The notes under the pieces are model-generated. The model was given only the letters and a program-made list of their open reading frames with translations, did no database searches and had not been told where the DNA came from. A stretch of DNA of 64,000 bases, from assembly GCF_000381965.1 (NCBI RefSeq), contig NZ_KB908454.1, positions 186,001 to 250,000 on the forward strand, in the 5' to 3' direction. This DNA is from Oceanimonas smirnovii ATCC BAA-899 (lineage in GTDB: Bacteria > Pseudomonadota > Gammaproteobacteria > Enterobacterales > Aeromonadaceae). The translations under genes and the position numbers were made by a program. Below, one piece after another: positions 35,587 through 43,975 of this stretch. Position 1 is the stretch's first letter. Each line of letters begins with the position of its first letter.

Positions 35587-36209
35587 ATATCATTGACCGT
35601 TTACCCCTTAAGAACAAGGAAGAACTGAAACGTGAGCTGTCTAGCCCTCTGGTGCAATGGGCGGGCTTGGCCATTTTGCTGATTGTGGTGTTTATGTTTT
35701 TGGTACTGCCTTATATGCAGTGGCGTGGCCAGTTTATTGACACCATTAAAGTAGACTCGGCGCAGCTGATTAAACTTGAGTCGTTAAACGCCAAGCGCGA
35801 CAGCGTGAACACTATTCGTGAAAAAGTGGATGCCATTCACCAAAAGGCTCAGAGCCATTTGCTGCAGGCGCGCACCTATAATGGTGCTATTTCTGAGCAA
35901 TTAAGCACCCTTGAGGGCATTTTTAACCCCTTGAACATTACTTTTGAGTCACGCCGTTTTGGCGATGGTGCTTATGAAAGCTGGCTGGGCGAGCGCATTC
36001 ATACCGAGTGGGGATTTGTAGGCAGCAGCCAGAGTCTGATGGACTTCCTGTATCGTATTGCCGATGCAGACATCATTATTATTCCCGATGAGATAGAGAT
36101 GATCCCTTATCAGGTGAGAGGCGAGGCTAAATACAAGCTCTCGGGCAAGTTCATTTCATACCGAAAGCTGGCTCTTGATCAGATTAAGCAGCAGGAGCGT
36201 TTAAGATGA
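35583..36209 (+). CDS. gspM: Type II secretion assembly protein, GspM-like
   Basis: This 208-residue protein has one transmembrane segment at about residues 25-43 (WAGLAILLIVVFMFLVLPY) and a periplasmic coiled coil followed by a small ferredoxin-like domain. That is the GspM/PilO layout; GspM pairs with GspL. It overlaps gspL and the GspC-like gene by 4 bases each. Confidence 0.82.
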   Translation: MNIIDRLPLKNKEELKRELSSPLVQWAGLAILLIVVFMFLVLPYMQWRGQFIDTIKVDSAQLIKLESLNAKRDSVNTIREKVDAIHQKAQSHLLQARTYNGAISEQLSTLEGIFNPLNITFESRRFGDGAYESWLGERIHTEWGFVGSSQSLMDFLYRIADADIIIIPDEIEMIPYQVRGEAKYKLSGKFISYRKLALDQIKQQERLR

Positions 36210-36697
36210 GCCTGTTAACGCCGTTTGATATAAGGCTGATTGCCGGCTTTGCAGCCTGTGCCGTGCTGGCTACTGTGGTGACTGCCTGGTCTATTAGCAG
36301 TGATGCGGAAGACGATGCGGCCAGTGGCAATAATTTTCGGTTTGCGCTGAACGAGTATGAGCCCTGGCCAGATTTGGCACCGGGCAACCTGTTTGTGAGC
36401 GGACGCAGCCGAAATGATGCAGATAAAAAAGCAGAAAAGCAGGAAGTTGCAGAAGAAGTGGTCTCTTCCGAGCCGGTGCTGACCACCATTATTACCCGTG
36501 GCAGCGAGAAATTTGCTGTTTTTCTGATCGGCAAGACCAAGAAAATGGTGCAGGTGGGCGACAACCTGAATGAGGTTGCTAAAGTGACGGCAATTAATGA
36601 CTATACCGTCACCATTTCCACTGCTGATGGCACCAGCGATTTTGTTATTTTCCCATCCTCCAGTGACAAGCTGAACCAGGTTTCTACAGATGCGTAA
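36206..36697 (+). CDS. gspC: GspC/XpsN-like inner-membrane protein
   Basis: A single transmembrane segment (IAGFAACAVLATVVTAW, about residues 12-28) is followed by a proline-containing linker and a short beta domain (TTIITRGSEKFAVFLIGKTKKMVQVGD, shown here as FAVFLIGKTKKMVQVGD) like the homology region of GspC or PilP. It should link the inner-membrane platform to the secretin. There is no PDZ domain; at 163 aa it is shorter than GspC of classical systems and closer to XpsN. It directly precedes gspD with an 8-base overlap. Confidence 0.78.
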   Translation: MSLLTPFDIRLIAGFAACAVLATVVTAWSISSDAEDDAASGNNFRFALNEYEPWPDLAPGNLFVSGRSRNDADKKAEKQEVAEEVVSSEPVLTTIITRGSEKFAVFLIGKTKKMVQVGDNLNEVAKVTAINDYTVTISTADGTSDFVIFPSSSDKLNQVSTDA

Positions 36698-38840
36698 ATT
36701 TAGTAAAAAGGAATATACCCCCGCATACAGCAAGTTGGCGCTCTGTGTGCTCTCCGGTCTGGTGTTGTCTGGCTGTGTTACTCAGCCAGATATGACAGTA
36801 AAACCCGTGCAGGCCACCAAAATGAGTGATGCCTCCAGCCAGGTGATTGTAAACGAGACTGAAGGTGCCTTGTCTGGCCAGGGCGGGCGCTTTATTAATC
36901 CGCGCAGCAATGTGCCGGCAGCACCCTTGTTGCGACAGGCTGAGTCTGGCACTGCTGAGCGTAACAACATTGCCCTGCCTGAAGAAAAAGTAAGCATTAA
37001 TGCCGATGGCATGCCGCTTAACTATTTTATTAACCTGGCGCTGGGGGACGTGCTGGGGCTGGATTATATTGTTGACGAGTCTTTGGCAAACAATGAACAG
37101 CTGGTAACCCTGCGGGTAACCCAGCCGGTGAGCAGTGATCGTATGCTGGGCTTGATTGAAGAAGCCCTGCAGGTAAATGGCGTGATGCTGACGGTTTCTG
37201 ATGGTCTGGTTACGGTGATTCCTTCTTCCAAGGGCGAAAAAGGGAATATTTCTCTGCTGGCTGAAACAGTGGGTCCCAAGCTGAAGTATGGCAACGTGGT
37301 AGAGATTATTCCTATTTACTATTTGCCCATGATTGAAGCCAGCAGCATGGCCGAGCGTATTGTGCGCGAGAGCCAGGGAACTGTGCTTATTCAGAACAAC
37401 CTGAATGCCCTTATGGTGATCTCTCGACGGGATGATATTGAGAAAATCCATCAGCTGCTGACAAAACTTGACGTACCCAAACGGGTATCTAGCCATATGA
37501 CGGTGGTGCAGCCTTCTTATCTTACTCAGCAAGAGCTGATGGAAGATTTGCAGCGTGCACTGAAAGCTGCCGGCGTGCCGGTGTATGAAGAAGAAGGCAA
37601 TAACGGTGTGGTGCTGGTGCCCATGTCCAATAATATTCTGCTGATCTCATCATCTACCCGGGCCTGGCTGGATTATACCCAAGATTGGGTAACGCGGCTG
37701 GATCGGCCTAAACCAGTGGGCAGCGGCGATGGCGTATATGCCTATTATATGAAGAACACCAAAGCAGCAGACGCCTGGGAGGTGGTGTCGGCTATTTTTG
37801 GTGCCCAGAAAGAAATGGGCGAGGGCGAGCAGCCCGGTGTTGACCTGCTGGCCAATGCAAACAAAGAGATTGAGCGCAACAACACCAATATGGTGACGCC
37901 CACCTATCCATTGCCCGGCAACCGTGGCGGCATGCGTGATAATAACAATAATGCCCGCGCCCAGAGCATGAGCGTGGTAACTGATGAATATAGAGTAGTG
38001 GTGGATGCCAAGCGTAACGCACTGATCTTTACCGGTCGCTACAGCGACTATCAGCGTCTGGTGGAACTGCTCAAGTTTGTGGATCAGCGCCCGCGGCAGG
38101 TGCTGCTGCAGGCTGTTATTGCCGAGGTGTCTTTGCAAGACAGCACCAGTTTGGGTGTGTCCTGGGATATTACTGACGGTGACATAACCGGCGGCACCAG
38201 TGCGCTGGCAAGCTCTGGCTTTCTTAACCTGACGGGTGTGTTCTCTGATGTAACCGCCCGGCTGAACGCCGCTCTGACTAATAGCCAGGCGCGTATTTTG
38301 TCTACGCCGCGCATTATTGCGCTGGATCAGGAGTCGGCCAGCATTAACGTGGGTGACCAGATAGCGGTGAAAACCGGCCAGATTGGCGGCTCTGATAACA
38401 ACCAGGAAGTGGCCACATTTCAGTATATTTCTGTAGGCCTGACGTTGGATATTACGCCTTCCATTAACCAGAATGGCCTGGTGGAGCTGACTATCAGTCA
38501 GGAAGTAAGTGTTCCCGGCACCGGTGGCGGTGGTGACACACCGCCCATACAAACCCGCTCCCTTAACACCAAGCTGCTGGCCGACAGCGGCGACACTGTA
38601 TATATGGGGGGGTTGATCCGGCGTAACACCACCACCACAGAGCGCAAGGTGCCTTTCTTTGGTGATATTCCCGGACTGGGCTATTTGTTCAAGTCTCAGG
38701 AAGACGACGTTAACATTACCGAGCTGGTACTGCTGATCACGCCTTATGTGATTAACTCCCGGGAAGACGCCGGCTTCTATACCAATGAGTTCCGTACCAT
38801 TACAGGTTGGAACCCGTTTGAGCCGCAAGGGCAAAGCTGA
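36690..38840 (+). CDS. gspD: Secretin, GspD
   Basis: GspD forms the outer-membrane channel. The N-terminus is a lipoprotein signal (SGLVLSGC, Cys29), so this secretin may be self-targeted through lipidation; no pilotin gene is seen. N0-N1-N2-N3 domains follow (NYFINLALGDVLGLDYIVDE; VVEIIPIYYLPMIEA), then the secretin core (RQVLLQAVIAEVSLQDSTSL, ARILSTPRIIALDQESASI, VYMGGLIRRNTTTTERKVPF). An Asn-rich insert lies in the N3 loop (about residues 395-425). Length (716 aa) is normal. Its stop and the start of the sulfotransferase share one base. Confidence 0.95.
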   Translation: MRKFSKKEYTPAYSKLALCVLSGLVLSGCVTQPDMTVKPVQATKMSDASSQVIVNETEGALSGQGGRFINPRSNVPAAPLLRQAESGTAERNNIALPEEKVSINADGMPLNYFINLALGDVLGLDYIVDESLANNEQLVTLRVTQPVSSDRMLGLIEEALQVNGVMLTVSDGLVTVIPSSKGEKGNISLLAETVGPKLKYGNVVEIIPIYYLPMIEASSMAERIVRESQGTVLIQNNLNALMVISRRDDIEKIHQLLTKLDVPKRVSSHMTVVQPSYLTQQELMEDLQRALKAAGVPVYEEEGNNGVVLVPMSNNILLISSSTRAWLDYTQDWVTRLDRPKPVGSGDGVYAYYMKNTKAADAWEVVSAIFGAQKEMGEGEQPGVDLLANANKEIERNNTNMVTPTYPLPGNRGGMRDNNNNARAQSMSVVTDEYRVVVDAKRNALIFTGRYSDYQRLVELLKFVDQRPRQVLLQAVIAEVSLQDSTSLGVSWDITDGDITGGTSALASSGFLNLTGVFSDVTARLNAALTNSQARILSTPRIIALDQESASINVGDQIAVKTGQIGGSDNNQEVATFQYISVGLTLDITPSINQNGLVELTISQEVSVPGTGGGGDTPPIQTRSLNTKLLADSGDTVYMGGLIRRNTTTTERKVPFFGDIPGLGYLFKSQEDDVNITELVLLITPYVINSREDAGFYTNEFRTITGWNPFEPQGQS

Positions 38841-39523
38841 TGAAGCTGATTTCTCTTCATTTGCCTAAAACTGCAGGGTCCAGCTTCAGAACTACGCTGG
38901 AAGAGGTGTTTGGTGAGCGCCTGCTGTGTGATTATGGTGACAGAAGCATCAGCAAGCCACCTGTGCAGCGACACAGAGAAGTGCTGTCATCAGCGCTTGC
39001 TGTGGCTGAGCAGGGAGTAGAAGCCCATGATTGTATTCATGGCCACTTTTTGCCGGTGAAATATTTGCCACTGGCCGATAGTGAGCCTTGTACCTTTATT
39101 ACCTGGATGCGCCATCCTGTTGAACGGTTGATATCTCATTATCATTATTGGCAGCAGACCTATGATCCCATGCTTTCAGCGCCGCACCATAAGCGAGTGA
39201 TAGAAGAAAAATGGTCATTGGAGCAGTTTTGCCTTAGTAAGCAGTTTCGTAACATTTACACTCAGTATTTGTGGGGGTTTCCCCAGAGTAACTTCAGTTT
39301 TGTGGGCATAACAGAGCATTACAGTGAAGATATGGATTACTTCTCTCAGTATGTATTAAAACACCCTGTTAACAAGCACACAGTGAATGTGACCAGCGGC
39401 GGTCAAGCCCGTGAGCAGCTGCCTCCAAGCATACAAGAAGCTGTGGAGCGCTTTCATGCCGCAGATATGCAGCTTTATGAGCAGGCACTACGAAGGCGGG
39501 CAAAAAGACATCACATTAACTAA
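38840..39523 (+). CDS. Sulfotransferase-family protein at the end of the secretion operon
   Basis: The protein (227 aa) begins with LISLHLPKTAGSSFRTTLEE, the 5'-phosphosulfate loop of sulfotransferase family 2-like enzymes, and continues with FITWMRHPVERLISHYHYW, the 3'-phosphate-binding region. It lacks a signal peptide and so acts in the cytoplasm. The start overlaps the gspD stop by one base (TGATG), meaning translation is coupled to the secretin gene; this is unusual company for a sulfotransferase. The target may be the O-polysaccharide exported by Wzm/Wzt. A terminator follows at once. Confidence 0.85.
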   Translation: MKLISLHLPKTAGSSFRTTLEEVFGERLLCDYGDRSISKPPVQRHREVLSSALAVAEQGVEAHDCIHGHFLPVKYLPLADSEPCTFITWMRHPVERLISHYHYWQQTYDPMLSAPHHKRVIEEKWSLEQFCLSKQFRNIYTQYLWGFPQSNFSFVGITEHYSEDMDYFSQYVLKHPVNKHTVNVTSGGQAREQLPPSIQEAVERFHAADMQLYEQALRRRAKRHHIN

Positions 39524-39555
39524 AAAAGCGGACCTCAGGGTCCGCTTTTTTGTTT
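39524..39555 (+). terminator. Intrinsic terminator of the Wzm-T2SS operon
   Basis: An AAAAGCGGACC stem, TCAG loop and GGTCCGCTTTT stem are followed by a T-run (39524-39552), right after the TAA of the sulfotransferase gene. It separates the secretion operon from the S-layer-like gene. Confidence 0.93.
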
Positions 39556-39791
39556 CCGTGTTGTTAATAAATGGATAAAGCCTGAGGGGCTCGATTGGGG
39601 CTTTTTTTACATTTTAGTAGTGCGGGATTTTGTCGCAAAAATCCTCCTATATTCCTTATTTTTAGCATAAAAGCTAATTGAAATTTCTTCTGGATCTAGA
39701 TATGGCGTCATTTTTTTTGCGTTTTGCAATAAATGTGATCTGAGTGAGTCTTTCAGGTGATGCAAGACGAAATTTTTCAGCGCTTAGCTTG

Positions 39792-39821
39792 TTGACACTC
39801 GCGCCAGATTTCTACTATCCT
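39792..39821 (+). promoter_or_regulatory. Strong sigma-70-type promoter for the S-layer-like gene
   Basis: A perfect -35 TTGACA stands at 39792-39797, followed after 18 bases by TATCCT at 39816-39821 (or TACTAT at 39813 with 15-base spacing). AT-rich tracts lie upstream. Transcription from here would give a leader of about 140 bases before the ATG at 39970, as often seen for stable S-layer messages. Between 39556 and 39791 I see no gene. Confidence 0.7.
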
Positions 39822-39969
39822 CACTGCGCGCACTTCGGGGTGCTGTGTTACATATGCTTATCATTGTGACCTTCACAGTGCGCCGAAGGTTGATGAGGAA
39901 CAGGGAGCGCTTGCAGTGGTGTAAGTGACTCATTTCCAAAAAGCAAAATGGATCCAAAAGGAAACAATA

Positions 39970-41715
39970 ATGTTTAAAAAGACTCTGATCGCTGCAGCGG
40001 TCTCTATGGTTGCAACTGCTCCTGCTTTTGCTGATGTTGATATCGTTAATGAAAACTCCTGGCAGATCACCAAGATTGCCAACGTGTCCAAGCAGTCTGC
40101 ACTGGACTTCTCTACTGCTGTTGAGGACGTAGAACTGCGTTTTGACAACGGTACTGTGCCTGCTGACCGCGAGCTGCGTAACAATGGTTTCCTGGTAATT
40201 GAAATCAACGAAGAGTCTGGTGCTACCTTTAACGCACCTGAAGTTCGTCAGTGGCTGACTACCGATGCTCCCAACGCTGCTTCTCTGGACGGTCTGGCTG
40301 TTTCTACCGACCTGGGTGGTTCTGAGTCTGTTGTGACTTCTAACGCTCTTGCTGAACTTGAGCGTTTCTTCCAGACTACTCTGGACAATGGTTATACCAC
40401 TATCGTTCATAACCTGGACAAAGATGGCCGCCGCCTGCGTATTGCTCTGAAAAACGACGTTGAAACTGCCGTTTTCTCCGACGCCCGTGTAGATGTGAAC
40501 CTGTCTGAAGGTAATAACATTTTCCGTCTGATTGAAGCCTACAACACCGACGTTGAAGATGTGCTGCTGACTGTTGGTGCCCAGCAAAACGGCTCTTACA
40601 CTCACGACATTCTGGAAACTCCGGTTGTATTTGATCAGTCTGCTGAGCTGTATTCTCTGACCCGCACCAAACAGGGCCAGGCCACTGCGCTGGTTGATAC
40701 CTTCTTTGAAAACTACAAGCTGGGTCTGAACAACGCAGCCTCTAACCACGATGGCTATGATTCAATCCGCCCTTCTTATGAAGGTGAAGACACTGACATC
40801 GTTGGTCGTTTCGTAATTGCTAACGAAACCAGCAACCAGAACATTCAGAAAGGTCAGGTTCGTCTGACCATGACTGGTGATTTCTCTGGTTTCCAGCGTA
40901 ATGCTCAAAACTTCCTGCTGAAAGCTGATGGTACTGCCACTGAATGGAAAATCACCTCTGCCGGCACCGCTCGTCGTCTGGTTGATACTGTAGGTACTCT
41001 GCAGAGCCCGACTCAGCCTTCTCAGGTTATTGAGTCTATTCTGTATAACTTCACTCCGAATGATGGTACCGGCACTACTGGCTCTACCAATGGTGATAAC
41101 ACTGGTAACAACAACGACATTCGCCCGGGTTATGGTGACGTTCAGAACAACGGTGCCATCAACGGTGGTAACTACAACATTACTGCTGATATCGGTCAGT
41201 TCAACCGTGAAACTCTGGAAGCAGAAGCTAACGAAACTGACTCTTACTACCCGTTCGATGCTAACCTGGCCAACATCATCATTGTTGACCGTGACGGCAT
41301 GAAGTTTGACACCATCACCACCGGTAGCTCTTCCGCTAACAAGATCTTCATCCGTGATGTGTCCAACCGTCTGGGTACCAGCGGTGGCAAGATCCTGGTA
41401 ACTCTGGTTGAGTACGACAAGCACGGTGCCCACCAGGGTGGTAAAGGTACTGTTCGCGCTGACCGTCAGTTGCTGAAAAACGTAACCCTGCCCAGCGGCG
41501 GTGCTGTTACCCTGACCCCCGCTTCTGTTGCTGCAGACCTGGGCATTCAGATCGCTCCTTCTCACCAGGCCCGCTTCATCTTTGAAGTGCAGACCAACCA
41601 GGGTGAAGTGGCTATCAAGAAGTCCAACTCTGAAGGCGTAGACATCAAGAACGGTACCCGTAACGTTAACCAGCGTGACGGTGACAACGGCAATCTGGTT
41701 GACTTTACTCTGTAA
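39970..41715 (+). CDS. Secreted S-layer-like surface protein (VapA/AhsA-like context)
   Basis: The protein has 581 residues with a Sec signal peptide (MFKKTLIAAAVSMVATAPAFA, cut before DVD). The mature part has no cysteine, very few methionines, is acidic, and is rich in Thr, Asn, Asp, Gly and Val, with a Gly/Asn-rich linker at about residues 358-400. Codon use is strongly biased (GGT, CGT, CTG, AAC, GAC), unlike its neighbours, pointing to very high expression. AAGG stands 9 bases before the ATG. The gene has its own promoter and terminator, follows a complete T2SS operon and precedes a Wzt-type ATPase, which is the vapA-abcA order known from Aeromonas salmonicida. S-layer subunit is therefore my best call, but I cannot prove sequence homology to VapA. 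Confidence 0.75.
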   Translation: MFKKTLIAAAVSMVATAPAFADVDIVNENSWQITKIANVSKQSALDFSTAVEDVELRFDNGTVPADRELRNNGFLVIEINEESGATFNAPEVRQWLTTDAPNAASLDGLAVSTDLGGSESVVTSNALAELERFFQTTLDNGYTTIVHNLDKDGRRLRIALKNDVETAVFSDARVDVNLSEGNNIFRLIEAYNTDVEDVLLTVGAQQNGSYTHDILETPVVFDQSAELYSLTRTKQGQATALVDTFFENYKLGLNNAASNHDGYDSIRPSYEGEDTDIVGRFVIANETSNQNIQKGQVRLTMTGDFSGFQRNAQNFLLKADGTATEWKITSAGTARRLVDTVGTLQSPTQPSQVIESILYNFTPNDGTGTTGSTNGDNTGNNNDIRPGYGDVQNNGAINGGNYNITADIGQFNRETLEAEANETDSYYPFDANLANIIIVDRDGMKFDTITTGSSSANKIFIRDVSNRLGTSGGKILVTLVEYDKHGAHQGGKGTVRADRQLLKNVTLPSGGAVTLTPASVAADLGIQIAPSHQARFIFEVQTNQGEVAIKKSNSEGVDIKNGTRNVNQRDGDNGNLVDFTL

Positions 41716-41733
41716 AGATAATTGGTTTGTTGC

Positions 41734-41760
41734 AAAGGGAGCTTCGGCTCCCTTTTTTTA
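41734..41760 (+). terminator. Intrinsic terminator of the S-layer-like gene
   Basis: A 9-bp stem AAAGGGAGC with a TTCG tetraloop and GCTCCCTTT is followed by a T-run, 19 bases after the stop codon. A second hairpin (TGCCTGCCAAA / TTTGGCAGGCA) stands directly after it at 41761-41783. Confidence 0.95.
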
Positions 41761-41797
41761 TGCCTGCCAAATTTTGGCAGGCACTATTTTTGCCGGC

Positions 41798-41826
41798 TCA
41801 ACATGGCTGTTGTGCTCTGGTATACT
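41798..41826 (+). promoter_or_regulatory. Promoter candidate for the wzt operon
   Basis: TCAACA at 41798-41803 and TATACT at 41821-41826 are separated by 17 bases, and the wzt ATG lies about 32 bases further on. It is placed after the S-layer terminator, so wzt and the genes after it can be expressed independently. Confidence 0.55.
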
Positions 41827-41857
41827 GCTTCCTTTTGTGGGGCTAAGAGCGGTTTAT

Positions 41858-43174
41858 ATGGCGGTTATCAGGGTAGAGCAGGTATGCAAGTCGTTTGTGA
41901 CTACCCAGTCACCCTGGGCGCTGATTAAAAAGCACCTGTTTAACTCTGTAAATGTTCCTTATTTTCAGGCGCTTAAAGGTATCAGCTTTCATGCTGAAGC
42001 AGGGGAAACCATCGGCATTGTGGGCCATAATGGCTCGGGTAAGTCGACCCTGCTGCAAATTATTTGCGGAGTAATGCAGCCAGACAGCGGCAAGGTAACC
42101 GTAGAAGGCCGGGTAGCGGCGCTGCTTGAGCTGGGCTCTGGCTTTAATCCCGAGTTTACCGGCCGTGAAAATGTCTATTTTAATGCCATGCTGTTGGGCC
42201 TGAGCCGGCAGGAAGTGGATGCTTCTTTTGATCAGGTTGTTGCGTTTTCCGGCATTGGCGACTTTCTGGAGCAGCCGGTAAAGACCTATTCCAGTGGCAT
42301 GATGTTACGTTTGGCTTTTTCGGTCATTATTCACAGCAACCCACAGATATTAATTGTGGATGAAGCGTTAGCCGTGGGTGATGAAGCATTTCAAAGAAAG
42401 TGTTATGCCAGGCTTAAACAGTTACAGGCCGCAGGTGTTACTTTGCTGTTTGTCTCTCACTCTGCCGGCCAGGTTATTGAGCTGTGTGATCGTGCTGTGT
42501 TGCTGGACCATGGTGAGATGTTAATGATAGGTGAGCCCAAGCAGGTGGTGCATCATTATCATAAGCTGTTGCATATGGAGCAGGGGGAGCGAGAGCGTTT
42601 TCGTCTGCATTTGCAGCAATTTGGCCATACTGACAGCTATGTTCCTACAGATGAAGAGTCTGAAAATTCACCTGCTCCTGTTATCTCTGAAGCGGTTTTT
42701 AATGCAGAACTGCAACCCGAAACCACTGTCTGGTATTCCTCTCGCGGTGCTGTGCTTAGTGCACCTCATTTACAGAATTTAAACGGCGAAAAGGTTAATT
42801 TGCTGGAGTCGGGCCAGCGCTACCGTTATTGTTATCATGTCACCTTTGAACAGGATGCGTTTGAAGTTGGTTTTGGCATGATGATTAAAACGCTGAGTGG
42901 CATACCCATTAGCGGTGCTACAACCACCCGAAATCATCAGCATCGCATTCCGTTTGTGGCGGCTGGCAGTTGTTTTACCATTAAGTTTGAGTTTGTATGT
43001 GCATTGCGAAATGGCACTTATTTTCTTAATTGTGGCTGCTCTGCACTGATTAATGGTGAGCGTGAGTTTTTACACAGAGGGGTTGATGTAGCCATGTTTC
43101 AGGTGATTGCCGAATCTGAAGATGCTACCGGAATGATTGATTTGTGTGCTGGCTTTATGGCCGAAGAAGTTTGA
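41858..43174 (+). CDS. wzt: O-polysaccharide ABC exporter ATPase, Wzt type with glycan-binding domain
   Basis: The N-terminal 240 residues are an ABC ATPase: Walker A GHNGSGKST (about residues 55-63), signature YSSGMMLRLAFS, Walker B ILIVDEALAVGDEAF. The C-terminal part (about residues 285-435; VGFGMMIKTLSGIPISGATT, GTYFLNCGCSAL) resembles the Wzt carbohydrate-binding domain that recognises the finished O-chain. At 438 aa it is a long-form Wzt. The open frame starts at 41675 inside the S-layer gene; I chose the ATG at 41858 because MAVIRVEQVCKSF is the normal ABC start. Its likely permease is wzm at 28035. AbcA of A. salmonicida holds the same place after vapA. Confidence 0.9.
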   Translation: MAVIRVEQVCKSFVTTQSPWALIKKHLFNSVNVPYFQALKGISFHAEAGETIGIVGHNGSGKSTLLQIICGVMQPDSGKVTVEGRVAALLELGSGFNPEFTGRENVYFNAMLLGLSRQEVDASFDQVVAFSGIGDFLEQPVKTYSSGMMLRLAFSVIIHSNPQILIVDEALAVGDEAFQRKCYARLKQLQAAGVTLLFVSHSAGQVIELCDRAVLLDHGEMLMIGEPKQVVHHYHKLLHMEQGERERFRLHLQQFGHTDSYVPTDEESENSPAPVISEAVFNAELQPETTVWYSSRGAVLSAPHLQNLNGEKVNLLESGQRYRYCYHVTFEQDAFEVGFGMMIKTLSGIPISGATTTRNHQHRIPFVAAGSCFTIKFEFVCALRNGTYFLNCGCSALINGEREFLHRGVDVAMFQVIAESEDATGMIDLCAGFMAEEV

Positions 43175-43184
43175 GATTATAAAT

Positions 43185-43928
43185 ATGCCAAAGGTTAACC
43201 TTTTTATTGTCGGCACTCAGAAAGGGGGAACTACCGCCTTAGCCGAATTTATGTCTTTGCACCCTGATGTTTGCGTGGCTAAGAATAAAGAGGTGCATAT
43301 TTTTGATCATGAAGCAGCTCCAGGCATGAGTGCTGAAGAGATTGACGAAGCGTATTCTCAGCACTTTTCTCATTATGGTGGAGAGCGTTACCGCTGTGAT
43401 GCAACGCCGGTTTATATGTTTTTTTCCGACGTTGCTCGCCAGCTGTTGCAATATAACAAAGACGCTAAAGTAATAGTGTTGCTTCGTGACCCCGCAGAGC
43501 GGGCTTTGTCACATTTTCACATGCAAAAGCGACAGGGTAGTGAGCGTTTTTCTTTTCTTTCAGCCTTGTTAATAGAAAACCATCGTTTAAAAAAAGACAG
43601 TAAGCCTCGCTGTTTCAGCTCTGCCTGGCGCGCTTTTAGCTATAGAAGCAGAGGTTATTATAGCCGTCAGTTAGATGCTATATTTGACAATTTTAAAAAA
43701 GAACAGGTTCTTATATTGAGAAATAATGATCTTGTTTATGATCATTATGGCTCATTGAATAAAGTTGCTGAATTCTTGGGTGTGGAGCGTTTTTGTTGCG
43801 AGCCGCGTAAGGTTTTTTCTGGCGAGTACAAGAAAAGCGTTTTTCAACGACTTTTACTTACTTTTTTAAGGTTGAGTTACTTTCCTGAACGTGTTCGTTT
43901 ATATCGGCGTTACGGAATAAAGCTTTAA
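43185..43928 (+). CDS. Sulfotransferase-family protein
   Basis: The N-terminus MPKVNLFIVGTQKGGTTALAEFM (split: FIVGTQKGGTTALAEFM) is the 5'-phosphosulfate loop of PAPS-dependent sulfotransferases, and KVIVLLRDPAERALSHFHM is the 3'-phosphate region. The frame opens at 43137, but the ATG at 43185 directly before the motif is preferred; it gives 247 residues. It follows wzt by 10 bases and probably sulfates the polysaccharide that Wzt exports. Confidence 0.88.
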   Translation: MPKVNLFIVGTQKGGTTALAEFMSLHPDVCVAKNKEVHIFDHEAAPGMSAEEIDEAYSQHFSHYGGERYRCDATPVYMFFSDVARQLLQYNKDAKVIVLLRDPAERALSHFHMQKRQGSERFSFLSALLIENHRLKKDSKPRCFSSAWRAFSYRSRGYYSRQLDAIFDNFKKEQVLILRNNDLVYDHYGSLNKVAEFLGVERFCCEPRKVFSGEYKKSVFQRLLLTFLRLSYFPERVRLYRRYGIKL

Positions 43929-43975
43929 TGAAAGCAACTCTTTATAAAACCAACTAAAGCATAACAGGAAACCAG

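Noticed and set aside
37650-38834. Long open frame (394 codons) on the minus strand opposite gspD
   Set aside because: It lies entirely within the secretin gene, whose domains are clear, and its translation shows no recognisable motif; it is a by-product of codon use on the other strand.
39735-39752. CRP-like half site (TGTGATCTGAGTGAGT) upstream of the S-layer promoter
   Set aside because: Only one half matches the TGTGA-N6-TCACA consensus, which is expected by chance.
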